This document shows positions 43,795 through 54,900 of a DNA stretch of 64,000 nucleotides, in pieces; position 1 is the first letter of the stretch; every line of letters begins with the position of its first letter. The notes below the pieces were generated by a model. That model was not told the DNA's origin. It did no database searches and worked only from the letters and a program-made list of their open reading frames with translations. The stretch spans positions 1 through 64,000 of the forward strand of contig WHVA01000233.1 in the NCBI GenBank assembly GCA_015179125.1, read 5' to 3'. The position numbers and the translations under genes are program-made. The stretch is from Gautieria morchelliformis. Lineage: Eukaryota > Basidiomycota > Agaricomycetes > Gomphales > Gomphaceae.

Positions 43795-44700
43795 CGGTGC
43801 GCTGGTACCGGCGCTGCCAGCGCACGCGGTCGCTGGTACCTGGCGCTTATGGCGGTTGGTTTGCAAAATATTATCCCGCGCCCATGCCAAAGGGAAAAAC
43901 TCCCGTTCACGTGGCATTGCATTTTGCACGCACGTGCAATTCATCGCAAAGTGTGGCTGGTGCTTTCTGGCACAGTCACGTGACCTGGCCTCGTCTTAAA
44001 TCATGGTTTGCTAGCCTTTGAAGGCATGGAATTTTATTTTTTTTGGCTAGTATGATGGAGGGGTTCTGATCACCATTATTTTCAACATTCGAGTTGTCGA
44101 TCGGTTGAAACTACGCAGGATGAGTCACCCTTTCCCAGGCTGAGGTGCAGTGAACTGTGGAGGTCATGTGATGCGTCTACAACCACCCATGTTGTGTAAG
44201 TATTTCCCACGTTGAGTTTGTTCGGACATCTATTTGGCTTTCACTGTAACTCAGCGTGGGAAATACTTACACAACATGGGTGGTTGCAGACACATCACAT
44301 GACCTCCGCAGTTCACTGCACCTCAGCCTGGGAAAGGGTGACTCATCCTGCGGAGTTACAACCGATCGACGACTCGAATGTTGAAAATAATGAGGATCAG
44401 AATCTGATGTAGGGCCAGAAAATCTACCTAGAATCATTTATAAGGGTCCCATCCATCATACTAAGCAAAAAAAAAAAAAATTCCCTGCCTTCAAAGACTA
44501 GCAAATCATGATGTAAGACGAGGGCAGGTCACGTGACTGTGCCAGAAAGCACCAGCGCGCGCGGGAACACTTTGTGGTGAATTGCGCGTGCGCGCAAAAT
44601 GCGATGCCATGCGAACGGGAATTTTTCCCTTTGCCGCGGAGTCGGGACAATATTTGTGCACACTGACCACCGTAGGCGCTGTCAGCGCAGCGTGCGCTGG
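43795..44700. mobile_element. Fold-back element with about 420-bp inverted arms
   Basis: The left arm (about 43795-44217) and right arm (about 44252-44700) are inverted copies. Shared words are CTTTCTGGCACAGTCACGTG, TTTTCAACATTCGAGT, GGTGACTCATCC / complement, and TTACACAACATGGGTGGTTG. Arm identity is about 85-90%, best near the 34-bp loop. Both outer ends pass into the GCGCTGGTACC minisatellite. It is non-coding and probably a fold-back or long-TIR DNA element. It is mirrored at about 55195-56100. Confidence 0.75.
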
Positions 44701-45145
44701 TGCATGTCGCTGTCAGCGCACGCTTGCGCTGGTACTGGCGCTGTCAGCGCAGGCGTGCGCTGGTACCTGGCACTGTCAGCGCAGCGTGCGCTGGTGCACG
44801 TCACTGTCAGTGCAGGCTTGCTAGCAAATCATGATGTAAGACGAGGGCAGGTCACGTGACTGTGCCAGAAAGCACCAGCGCGCGCGGGAACACTTTGTGG
44901 TGAATTGCGCGTGCGCGCAAAATGCGATGCCATGCGAACGGGAATTTTTCCCTTTGCCGCGGAGTCGGGACAATATTTGTGCACACTGACCACCGTAGGC
45001 GCTGTCAGCGCAGCGTGCGCTGGTGCATGTCGCTGTCAGCGCACGCTTGCGCTGGTACTGGCGCTGTCAGCGCAGGCGTGCGCTGGTACCTGGCGCTGTC
45101 AGTGCAGGCGTGTGCTGGTACCCGGCGCTGTCAGCACACGTGTGC
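44500..45145 (+). repeat. Direct duplication of 323 bp
   Basis: The segment from GATGTAAGACGAGGGCAGGT to the minisatellite start occurs twice, offset by 323 bp (for example 44582 and 44905), nearly identically. It is the right arm of the fold-back element plus several minisatellite units. It is mirrored in arm 2 at about 54750-55395. Confidence 0.9.
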
Positions 45146-45535
45146 GCCGGTGCACGTCGCAGTCAGCGTAGGCGTGCGCTGGTACTCGGCGCTGTCAGCG
45201 GACGCATGCGCTGGTGCACGTCACAGTCAGCGCACTCTTGCGCTGGTACCGGCGCTGTCAGTGGACGCGTGCGCTGGTACCGGCGCTGCCAGAGGACGCA
45301 GTCGCTGGCACCCGGCGCTGTCAGCGCAGTGTGTGCTGGTGCACGTCACTGTCAGCGCAGGCTTGCGCTGGTACCGGCGCTGTCAGCGCAGGCGTGCGCT
45401 GGTACTCGGCGCTGTCAGCGCAGGCTTGCGCTGGTGCACGTCGCTGTCAGCGCAGGCTTGCGCTAGTACCAGCGTCTTGCGCTGGTGCACGTCGCTGTCA
45501 GCGCAGGCTTGCGCTGGTACCAGCGCTGTCACACT
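44680..45535. repeat. GC-rich palindromic minisatellite, array 1
   Basis: Units of about 31-32 bp, each combining GCGCTGTCAGCGC (self-complementary about its centre) with GGTACC or GTGCAC, spaced by GCGTGCGC-type words. The array is interrupted once by the 323-bp duplication. Long open frames over it are an artefact of the repeat. Confidence 0.9.
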
Positions 45536-45639
45536 GTGGGTAGTCAACCCAATGAATCCTATTGGGTGGACCCACTGAGGATTCAGTATATAAACCATTA
45601 TAGCTAGTGTAAATACCAATAGAACCCGTTGAAAATTCA

Positions 45640-45897
45640 ATGAATCGGTTTCAGTGGAAAAAGTTTCGTTTCAATGAGTTGGTTTCAGGGGTTGATTCAT
45701 GGGTATTCAGGGATCCTACAATGGAAGACCAATGGATTGAACCAGGCATTTTGAGTCGACAACCACTGGGTTCCCGTGAGATAGTCACTTACGATCCCGT
45801 GGTTCTATCACCACAGTTCAGAGATGCAGCAACTGAATGCCTCATTATTTCAAGTCATAAATCAATATATACAACGGAAAATATGGATGAAACATAA
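45640..45897 (+). CDS. Small hypothetical ORF
   Basis: 85 codons open (MNRFQWKKF...) just after the array. No domain is recognised, no upstream promoter elements are evident, and no homologue occurs in the window. It may be chance. Confidence 0.15.
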   Translation: MNRFQWKKFRFNELVSGVDSWVFRDPTMEDQWIEPGILSRQPLGSREIVTYDPVVLSPQFRDAATECLIISSHKSIYTTENMDET

Positions 45898-46470
45898 GGT
45901 GAAAATCACTGAAATACCGCTTTCCCATCTGTGAAACCCATACCAGGGTGCTTCAGTGGAGCGGCAGAATAGCGATGAAACCTAAGGTAAAAATCACTGA
46001 AAAACTGTGATTGAATCCATGAACCACATACCAGGCTGCTTCAGTACCGCAACAGTGCGCCGGGAGCCGAAAGGAGGCAAAGGCGGCAGTCACCAGTGAC
46101 CCACTGCCTAAGTCAGTGAACACGACGTGGCATCAATCAACACTCACCTGGATCGGCCGGCTACTCGGGGCCTCTAGGATGGGTGAGCGTGTGCTAAAGA
46201 GCGTGGAAGACTGCAAGCAGACGTCTGGGAACGGTGTGCATCTGTGCTTAGCGATGCAAGACATGAGAAAAGTAGACGACCTGCATAATAGCCGGTACCA
46301 AAAAGAAAAACAGAATCAGTCGCGGCTAGCAACCCCCGCCGTCGGCTGCACGCACCCAAACTCATGCTCAATGATCGCTACCTTGGGGGATTCCGCCAAT
46401 CGCAAACAGAAGCCTCAGTGATGCATGCAACACTGATGGTAACGTTGTAAATGGACTTGTCGGCCTCTGG
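45898..46470. other. No gene recognised
   Basis: There is a short direct repeat: GAAACATAAGGTGAAAATCACTGAAA at 45889-45913 recurs with small changes at 45976-46000. No convincing coding sequence was found. Confidence 0.35.
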
Positions 46471-46479
46471 GAACGACAC

Positions 46480-47600
46480 TCTTTACAAATGTGAATTGAG
46501 GGGGACTGGCAGTGTATTATGAGTTCATGCAACAGGAGCGAGATTACAGTCATGAAGGTTACCTACCACATCGGAGACGCTTTGATGAGGGTCGAGACCC
46601 CAGATGGCACATGGTTGCATGTGTGTGCGCTGTCCTGCATGACGGTCACATTTTAGACAGAGTACCTCCATGGTCTTTGGCATGAGCATGGGTGGGGATC
46701 TGGATATGGGGCATGGGCACGGGGTGGTCCAGATCCGCGAGCTTGGACGATGCGGCCCGCGGGTGCGACTGTCTTGTAGTCCTGTAGGTGGAATTGGTGT
46801 GGACCCATACGCCGCCTGGAGATTCTGGCTGCGTGGGCTGAATGCACATCCCAGAGGTGTGTGTGTGTGTGCAGGCCATCACAGGCTGTCCTCGTCCACG
46901 CAACGGCAGCACGGGGCACGCATGGGATCGAGCCTGCTGCATGTCCGGCCCCGAGCGGAGCAGAGCACGGTGCATAGACACGCATGAGTATGCAAGCCTC
47001 GGGATGCGGTGGGTGGTGCGCGACGCGCATGCTTTCGTCCGCTATAGAAAACAAGCATTACACCGACTGTGAGCGTCAAACGTGAATTGGGGGCACTGGC
47101 AGAGTATTATGAGTTTGTGCAACAGAAGCGAGAGTACAGTAACGAAGGTTACTTACCACATCGGAGAAATTTTGACCAGAGTCGAGACCTGGTGCAGGTG
47201 TGGTGGATTTGAGCTGCATGTGGCACATGGATGCATGTGTGTGCGGTGACAGGCGTGCGCGTGGTAGGTAGACCCCGATCGCATCCCTGCCCTGAGGCAA
47301 TCCTCTGGTACAACGTGTCCGAGTCCACAATCAGGATAAGCTCGCCCACACGTATGGCGCGCCCATTCACTGCCCACGGCATCCACCGCCGCCCGATCTC
47401 CTCAAACGTCTCCTTGACCGCCAGGTGCAGTGCGCACTCCTCGATGTCAATCTCCACATCCGCAGCCGTCAGCGCACTGCTCGACGTTGTCGTCGTGAGT
47501 GCGGTCGTGCCCGAGCGTGCCGAGTTTGAGCTCGCGACCACACCCGCACCGCCACCACGATAGGCTTTCACAGAAAGGTGCTGACCGGTTCTGTTAGTTC
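46480..47600 (-). pseudogene. Glycosyltransferase family 2 fragment, partly duplicated
   Basis: On the minus strand about 47600-47310 encodes RRWMPWAVNGRAIRVGELIL followed by IVDSDT, and in the next frame VVPEDCLR. Together this is the D-x-D region of fungal GT2 (cellulose/chitin-synthase-like) enzymes, which transfer sugars from UDP-donors at membranes. One net base is missing between IVDSDT and VVPEDC, and the expected continuation is absent, so it is a relic. A diverged duplicate of the adjoining sequence lies about 600 bp away: 46495-46620 and 47090-47230 share GAGTACAGTAACGAAGG-like and CCACATCGGAGA words. The family is named from the DSDT-x-VPEDC pattern. Confidence 0.5.
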
Positions 47601-47699
47601 TCAAAATACTAACGTACCTCATTGACATGCTTGTCGGAAATATTGGAGGAGGGATCGTTGATGTATGTGTTGTACACAGGGGATGGGTCGAGCGAATGC

Positions 47700-48674
47700 C
47701 CAACTCACCATCTTCCTTTTCACAGCCTCAATCGGTCTCTCTATCAAATCGTGCGACAGCTTCCGCCACGAAGAACAGCTGGGACAGCTACCTGGTGCGG
47801 TGGTGGAGAACCTGGGGTCACTCAGGTTGCGGCTGAGCGTGCAGGCGGTCCGGTAACCGTGCAGGAGGGGTCAATCTCATGTGTGTGGTCAGGCTGAGTT
47901 CAAGACTCTGCCCAACCAGGACACGGATGTAAGGAGGAGAGTGGGAGAAGAATACTATGTGCGCTACGACAAGGCAAGTTGAGGAGCTGACCATGGTGGC
48001 GATGGCGAGAGCGAAGGATGAAGAGCGCGCATACATTCGTTCTTGCATTAGTCAGCCAGGTTGTACTCTGACTCGTCCTGTGCCTTTCACCTTCCACCGG
48101 AAATCGATTATCTTGCCTACTAGGTATTAGCGCAACTCGTGATCATACCCCAGACACTTGCACTAGTACTTAGTTGGCTTCTGGAGATTGATCATGATTA
48201 GATAAACAAAAAATCTCATTCATCATTTGGACTTTGCATTTTTTCCTGTACCTAAATTTCAGTACTTGTATAGTACTGATTTTTAGTGCTCTGTGAAATT
48301 ATCTTTTGGGGACTAAATTTCAGTACAAGTCAGTACTGTAATTTAGCTGTAGTGCAAGTGGAACTGAAATATAGCGCTTATTCTTTCTACAGTGTACTTA
48401 GACTTAGTGCTGTATCTCAAAAGCAGTTGTCACTTGGGGCCGCAGTAGCATTAGCATTCCGGCACCTCAAGCATGGAAATTCATTGATACATATATGGAA
48501 ACTTCAGTATATTTGCCCAGAAATATATATATTAATTCACTGGATTTCACTGAGTGCTCCATGAGCTATCTTGAAAATTTTTAAGTGTGCGAACAACGGC
48601 AATCCAGGCCTTCGATCACTGAAATTCTCATGATAATTACATTGAATATGTAGTTCCTATGGCACGGAAACTAA
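47700..48674. other. No gene recognised
   Basis: Several overlapping short frames at 47620-48050 show no domain. 48240-48420 has repeated TTTCAGTAC / CAGTACT words (AAATTTCAGTAC at 48249 and 48314) that could form small hairpins. Confidence 0.35.
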
Positions 48675-49369
48675 GGGCCCGTTCGGCGCCCGCGAATTGA
48701 TACGCAATGGTGAAGTAGTTCAGATATAAGCAGGGTAGTTAAATCTGGACAGATTTTATTTTCTTCGCGAATTGAAACCAGCCGAACAGCTGGAGTTTTC
48801 AACTGTTCTCAACCAAAGCAAGCTGTACTGCCGGCACCGCGGCCCTACATCTAGTATTGATTGCCAAGAGCGTGTGCAAACATAATTAAGCTGTCACGTG
48901 ACATGGCCAATGTTTACCATTTCAGAGGTTTTTCCATGCCTACGTGTGATGTAAGGATATCTGGCTTACAAGCAGGCTTACTTATTTCATACTGCAAAAA
49001 ATTTACCTGTTTTCTAGTGTAGTACAATGGTCTATGAGTACTAGAGCATTGCGGCACTGGCAACGGACCAGAGGATGGGTGTCGCGGACCGGACGACGGG
49101 ACGGACGGTCATGGACCTGACAATACAGTTTGAGTTAAATGCCGCTATATTACAGCTAGATATCAAAGAACTAGATATTTAAACTGCATAAACTGCTCAG
49201 ACCATTGGTAAAAATAGTAGAGGGTTCCTTGCGAACTGCATCGCAAAAATCTTGCGAAACCGCGCACCGAACAGTCACAATCCGCAGAATTTCTACGAAC
49301 TACCAGTTTGCACATTTTGGGTGGTGCGAATCATTCGCAAAATCAAATTCGCGGGCGCCGAACGGGCCC
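48675..49369. mobile_element. MITE, PIF/Harbinger-like
   Basis: The element is 695 bp. The first 24 bases, starting GGGCCCGTTCGGCGCCCGCG, are the perfect complement of the last 24. TAA is duplicated on both sides (48672-48674 and 49370-49372). A 3-bp TAA/TTA target duplication with GGG-starting ends is the signature of PIF/Harbinger elements. No transposase is encoded. Confidence 0.8.
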
Positions 49370-49514
49370 TAAGTGACAAAGCCACTGAAAATTCTACTGG
49401 TCCAACCACTTGAGTAATTTCATTGGTTTGTTTCAATGCGGGCTGTTTCAATGATGTACCCACTGAAAACAGAAACCCTGTGGGTAAACCCACTAGGTTT
49501 CAATGGATCCGCTA

Positions 49515-50105
49515 TCCACAGTGGTCAGCGCAGGCGTGCGCTGGTACCCGGCACTGTCAGCGCAGCATGCACTGGTACCCGGCACTGTCAGCGCAGCATG
49601 CGCTGGTGCACGTCGCTGTCAGCGCACGCTTGCGCTGGTACCGGCGCTGTCAGCGCAGGTGTGCGCTGGTACCCGGCACTGTCAGCGCAGCGTGCGCTGG
49701 TGCACGTCACTGTCAGTGCACGCTTGCGCTGGTACCGGCGCTGTCAGCGCAGGCATCCGCTGGTACCCGGCGCTGTCAGCGCAGCGTGCGCTGGTGCACG
49801 TCACTGTCAGCGCAGGCGTGCGCTGGTACCCGGCGCTGTCAGCGCAGCGTGCGCTGGTGCACGTCGCTGTCAGCGCAGGCTTGAGTTGGTACCGGCGCTG
49901 TCAGCGCAGGCATGCGCTGGTACCCGGCGCTGTCGGTGCTGTCAGCGCACGCGTGCGCTGGTACTGGCACCTGGCGCTGTCAGCGCAGCGTGCGCAGGTG
50001 CACGTTGCTGTCAGCGCAGCGTGCGCAGGTGCACGTCGCTGTCAGCGCAGGCTTGCGCTGGTGCGCTGACAGCGCCGGGTACCAGCGCACGCCTGCGCTG
50101 ACAGC
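49515..50105. repeat. GC-rich palindromic minisatellite, array 2
   Basis: About 18 units of the same family as array 1, in plus orientation to about 50063 and then one unit and a half reversed (GCGCTGACAGCGCC). The array therefore ends in an inverted unit. It abuts the DUF3712-type gene at 50106. Confidence 0.9.
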
Positions 50106-52545
50106 CTGAGTTCAACATCACCTTTCAGCCTTGCAATTAATACAGGATGGTGCTGTTCTCGGAACGACTTTGCTCCCAAATCTCTCGTTGGCCATGGGCA
50201 ACAACACAATGGCAGCTACAAGCGCCTTCCAGGTGCGCTCTGGAAACTGTTGGCTCGTGCTTTCATCAGCTGACCTGGTTGCTTCCACCCCAACAACACT
50301 CCGCAGGGTCTGCAGACACTCAATGAATTTGTAGGCGGCACAGACGTATTTCTTCAGATCGTGGGATTCAACGGGAGTACGGCGGTTCCTTCCCTGCTTC
50401 AAGCCTTTGAGAGTCTCAGTATCAGCGCCATGCTCCCTGCACTGAACTCTACCCTTCTGCAAAGCGCCCCAACAACAGTCCGCAGGGTCTGCAGACACTC
50501 AATGAATTTGTAGGCGGCACAGACATATTGCTTCAGATTGTGGGATTCAACGGGAGTACGGCGGTTCCTTCCCTGCTTCAAGCCTTTGAGAGTCTCAGTA
50601 TCAGCGCCACGCTCCCTGCACTGAACTCTACCCTTCTGCAAAGCGCTGCTCTCACGAGTCCATGTTCATCCTATATGCGATTCTTCCCTGACTTACCCAT
50701 GGATATCAGTTCTTAACACTACTGGGAAGCAGAACAACATGGCTCACATAAACGTCAACCTCAAGAACCCCTTCAGCGCAGGATTGACCATCACGAGCAT
50801 CAATTCAACAGTGACATCACACGGGCTCAGCCTAGGCACCATCCAGACCTCCACAAACTTCCCTGCGAGCGGAAAATCGACGACTACGTCACCGATGCTC
50901 ACCCTGAATATGAACCTCGACCCTCCAACTATCTTTACCCTTCTCCACTGTTTAACTGTCCAGGCAGGCCAGAGGACGGATCAAATAGATGTGATCGTTT
51001 CACTGGGAGGGATTCAGTATATTTCTAGCTCAGACGCTGATGGAACCAAGGTCTCGCAAAAGAGGCAGGGGAACAATGCCAACATATTCACATGGGCTTC
51101 CATCAGTCCCTCATAGTTCCATACTAATGCCACGTCGCATAGGGGATTCAATCTCCCAAGCTTTGTTGACACAGCATTCAAATAGCTACAGTCTGACATC
51201 GTTTTGAGTTCTGCGGTGTCTATTAATGAGTTTAATCTCGGCCTGTGGAGCAGTCAGCATCTGATGGTTGTCAGGTGACTATCCCACAACGCTGGACTTC
51301 ACTCAGCTTGCCGTCCTGGTGGCCACTGATGACAGCCTTAACTTGCTGCTGCCCATTCTGGCGCAGCCTATTGTTCAAAAAATTATTACCGGCGCTGTCT
51401 TGGCGTGAGACCTGTGCTCCGTTTTGTACTAAAACTGGCTCAGGATCAATACCGTCCTCATCAGCACCCCGCAGGAGACTGCTTTCGGTAAGTTTGTTTT
51501 CAAGCTCGAGACTTGCTTGTCCTGCTGGACCATGTGCGTGACAATGCTTTATACCTATTGTGGGAAACTAACAGATTTGATTAGTCGATGCCGAGATCGA
51601 ATTTGGCGCGGGACTCACTATCTCCTGGCAGGGACAGCCGTTGGGTAGCATTGCGATGCCAAAGGTTCAAGTTATTGGTGTGTATATTCAGTATAGGTAT
51701 ATAACTAAATCATGTTCTGAACATCTTCAAGGTGACATTGGTGCCCAGCTCAATCTTTCTGCGTCATTCCACGTCGCAGATGTTGGCCGGCTCATGTCTT
51801 TCACCCAGGTATAATGGCTATTCATTTCAGCAAATGCACTAGTACTCATCAACGCACAGGCCCTCTTGACACAAGAAGACTTTGTGTGGGACATCACAGG
51901 AGAGAATTTGTCCGTTTCAGCCCTTGGTGAGTTCGCTTCCCATCTTACCACATCCCACTAATCTCTACTAGGCATCACCATACCAGGAATTACCTTACCC
52001 TCCAGACTACAGTTACCAATGTAAGTAGTAGCACACTCGATCTGAGAGAGTGCATTGATGTCCCTGTGTTCCTAGCCGTCTCAGGTGGGCGTGCAGCTGA
52101 GCTCTATCGGCTTCAACAACTCCTTGGGAGAAACGCTGTTAGGGCCTGCAGCGTCTAGCAGTGGTTTTACCCTCGCCCCCCAATGTCTGTGTATACGGTT
52201 GCCCGGAGATCGTCGCGTGCTAATATACATTCATAGTCATAGCTACTTTCAACCTACCTTTAGTGGGCCGTTTAATCCACCAGGATTCAGCTTCTGGATT
52301 GGCCACAGGTGTGTGATGCGCGTCATTGTACAACAATATCTTCGAACCAAAGGCACATTATTTAGTCTCACAGGTGTTCACCGGCTTCATCCATGGCAAA
52401 TCAACTGTTGTCACCGTCGTGGGGAATTCCGCTGGTCCAAGCGATGTACGTGCTTCGCCGTTGTTGTATTCCCAAGGCTTATGTCGATTTGTGATTTGCG
52501 ACTTACAGGTATCTTGGCTGAACAGTGCAATCAAGAGCTTACAAG
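50106..52545 (+). pseudogene. DUF3712-type (LEA/AsmA-like) membrane protein gene, decayed
   Basis: Exons encode motifs that I recall from fungal DUF3712 proteins. These are GTTLLPNLSLAMGNNTM (50160), LQTLNEFVGGTD then LQIVGFNGSTAVPSLLQAFE (50320), NPFSAGLTITSINSTVTSHG (50770), GAGLTISWQGQPLG (51610), ALLTQEDFVWDITGENL in the form LLTQEDFVWDI (51865), GVQLSSIGFNNSLGETLLGP (52085), and FIHGKSTVVTVVGNSAGPSD (52385) followed after an intron by SWLNSAIKSLQ (52510). Family members are predicted vacuolar or ER membrane proteins of unknown role. Intron sites remain visible (for example 51810-51860, 51930-51970, 52445-52510). Both ends are replaced by minisatellite, one exon is duplicated, and stops occur (for example after the 50700 segment), so it is not functional. 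Confidence 0.65.
50288..50645 (+). repeat. 179-bp tandem duplication of an exon with its acceptor
   Basis: CCCCAACAACA at 50288 and 50467 begin two copies that differ at a handful of bases. Each includes the end of an intron (CCGCAG) and the exon encoding the QTLNEFVGGTD segment. Present in the decayed DUF3712-type gene. Confidence 0.9.
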
Positions 52546-54900
52546 GCTGGTGCACGTCGCAGTCAGCGCACTCTTGCGCTGGTACCGGCGCTGTCAGCGC
52601 ACGCGTGCGCTGGTACCGGCGCTGCCAGCACACGCGGTCGCTGGTACCGGCGCATGTCGCAGTCAGCGCACTCTTGCGCTGGTACTGCCGCTGTCAGCCC
52701 AGTGTGCGCTGGTGCACATCGCTGTCAGCGCAGGCGTGCGCTGGTACCCGGCGCCATCAGCGGAGTGTGCGCTGGTGCACGTCGCTGTCAGCACAGGCTT
52801 GCACTGGTACCCAGCACTGTCAGCGCAGGCGTGCACTGGGACTGGGCACTGTCAGCGCACGGTTGCGCTGGTGCCGGCGCTGTCAGCGCACGTGTGCGCT
52901 GGTGCACATCACTGTCAGCGCAGGCTTGCGCTGGTATCCGGCGCTGTCAGCGCTGTCAGCGCAGGCGTGCACTGGTACTCGGCGCTGTCAGCGCACGCAT
53001 GCGCTGGTGCACGTCGCAGTCAGCGCACTCTTGCGCTGGTACTGCCGCTGTCAGCGCAGTGTGCGCTGGTGCACATCGCTGTCAGCGCAGTGTGCGCTGG
53101 TGCACATCGCTGTCAGCGCAGTGTGCGCTGGTGCACGTCGCTGTCAGCACAGGCTTGCGCCGGTACCAGCGCAAGCGTGCGCTGACAGCGCCGAGTACCA
53201 GCGCACGCCTGCGCTGACAGTGCCGGGTACCAGCGCATGCCTGCGCTGACAGCGCCGGTACCAGCGCAAGCCTGCGCTGACAGCGACGTGCACCAGCGCA
53301 AGCCTGCGCTGACAGTGACGTGCACCAGCGCACACTGGGCTGACAGCGGCAGTACCAGCGCAAGAGTGCGCTGACTGCGACATGCACCAGCACACGCGTG
53401 CGCTGACAGCGCCGGCACCAGCGCAAGCGTGTGCTGACAGCGCCGAGTACCAGCGTACGCCTGCGCTGTCAGCGCCGGGTATCAGCGCACGCCTGCGCTG
53501 ACAGTGACGTGCACCAGCGCACGCTGCGCTGACAGTGCCGGGTACCAGCGCACGCCTGCGCTGACAGCGCCGGTACCAGCGCACGCTTGCGCTGACAGCG
53601 CCAGGTACCAGCGCATGCCTGCGCTGACAGCGCCGGGTACCAGCGCACGGCTGCGCTGACAGCGCTGGTACTAGCGCAAGCCTGCGCTGACAGCGACGTG
53701 CACCAGCGCACACTGGGCTGACAGCGGCAGTACCAGCGCAAGAGTGCGCTGACTGCGACATGCACCAGCACACGCGTGCGCTGACAGCGCCGGCACCAGC
53801 GCAAGCGTGTGCTGACAGCGCCGAGTACCAGCGTACGCCTGCGCTGTCAGCGCCGGGTATCAGCGCACGCCTGCGCTGACAGTGACGTGCACCAGCGCAC
53901 GCTGCGCTGACAGTGCCGGGTACCAGCGCACGCCTGCGCTGACAGCGCCGGTACCAGCGCACGCTTGCGCTGACAGCGCCAGGTACCAGCGCATGCCTGC
54001 GCTGACAGCGCCGGGTACCAGCGCACGGCTGCGCTGACAGCGCTGGTACTAGCGCAAGCCTGCGCTGACAGCGACGTGCACCAGCGCACACTGGGCTGAC
54101 AGCGGCAGTACCAGCGCAAGAGTGCGCTGACTGCGACATGCACCAGCACACGCGTGCGCTGACAGCGCCGGCACCAGCGCAAGCGTGTGCTGACAGCGCC
54201 GAGTACCAGCGTACGCCTGCGCTGTCAGCGCCGGGTATCAGCGCACGCCTGCGCTGACAGTGACGTGCACCAGCGCACGCTGCGCTGACAGTGCCGGGTA
54301 CCAGCGCACGCCTGCGCTGACAGCGCCGGTACCAGCGCACGCTTGCGCTGACAGCGCCAGGTACCAGCGCATGCCTGCGCTGACAGCGCCGGGTACCAGC
54401 GCACGGCTGCGCTGACAGCGCTGGTACTAGCGCAAGCCTGCGCTGACAGCGACGTGCACCAGCGCAAGCCTGCGCTGACAGCGCCGAGTACCAGCGCACG
54501 CCTGCGCTGACAGCGCCGGTACCAGCGCAAGCCTGCGCTGACAGTGACGTGCACCAGCACACACTGCGCTGACAGCGCCGGGTGCCAGCGACTGCGTCCT
54601 CTGGCAGCGCCGGTACCAGCGCACGCGTCCACTGACAGCGCCGGTACCAGCGCAAGAGTGCGCTGACTGTGACGTGCACCAGCGCATGCGTCCGCTGACA
54701 GCGCCGAGTACCAGCGCACGCCTACGCTGACTGCGACGTGCACCGGCGCACACGTGTGCTGACAGCGCCGGGTACCAGCACACGCCTGCACTGACAGCGC
54801 CAGGTACCAGCGCACGCCTGCGCTGACAGCGCCAGTACCAGCGCAAGCGTGCGCTGACAGCGACATGCACCAGCGCACGCTGCGCTGACAGCGCCTACGG
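52545..54900. repeat. GC-rich palindromic minisatellite, array 3
   Basis: About 75 units of the same family. Units run in plus orientation from 52545 to about 53163, then in minus orientation to 54900. The switch makes the array itself a giant inverted repeat. Its right half includes the inner end of arm 2. Confidence 0.9.
53310..54443. repeat. 378-bp higher-order repeat, three copies
   Basis: The unusual unit containing CACTGGGCTGACAGCGGCAG occurs at 53333, 53711 and 54089, exactly 378 bp apart, and the sequence between repeats is virtually identical. About 12 basic units make one higher-order unit. Confidence 0.95.

Larger units (their letters stand above)
41790..45474 (+). repeat. Large inverted duplication, arm 1
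   Basis: Every position pairs with its complement in arm 2 at a coordinate sum of 99895 (99893 toward the inner end). Matching spans repeat B, LTR C, unassigned sequence, an AGGAAAT-rich tract, a fold-back element and part of the minisatellite. The only differences I found by eye are homopolymer length changes (an A-run near 43867 and an A-run near 44467). Arms are about 3.69 kb. Confidence 0.95.

Noticed and set aside
53144-54679. A 511-codon open frame on the minus strand
   Set aside because: It lies wholly in the minisatellite; the repeat lacks stops in most frames and similar frames are open on both strands.
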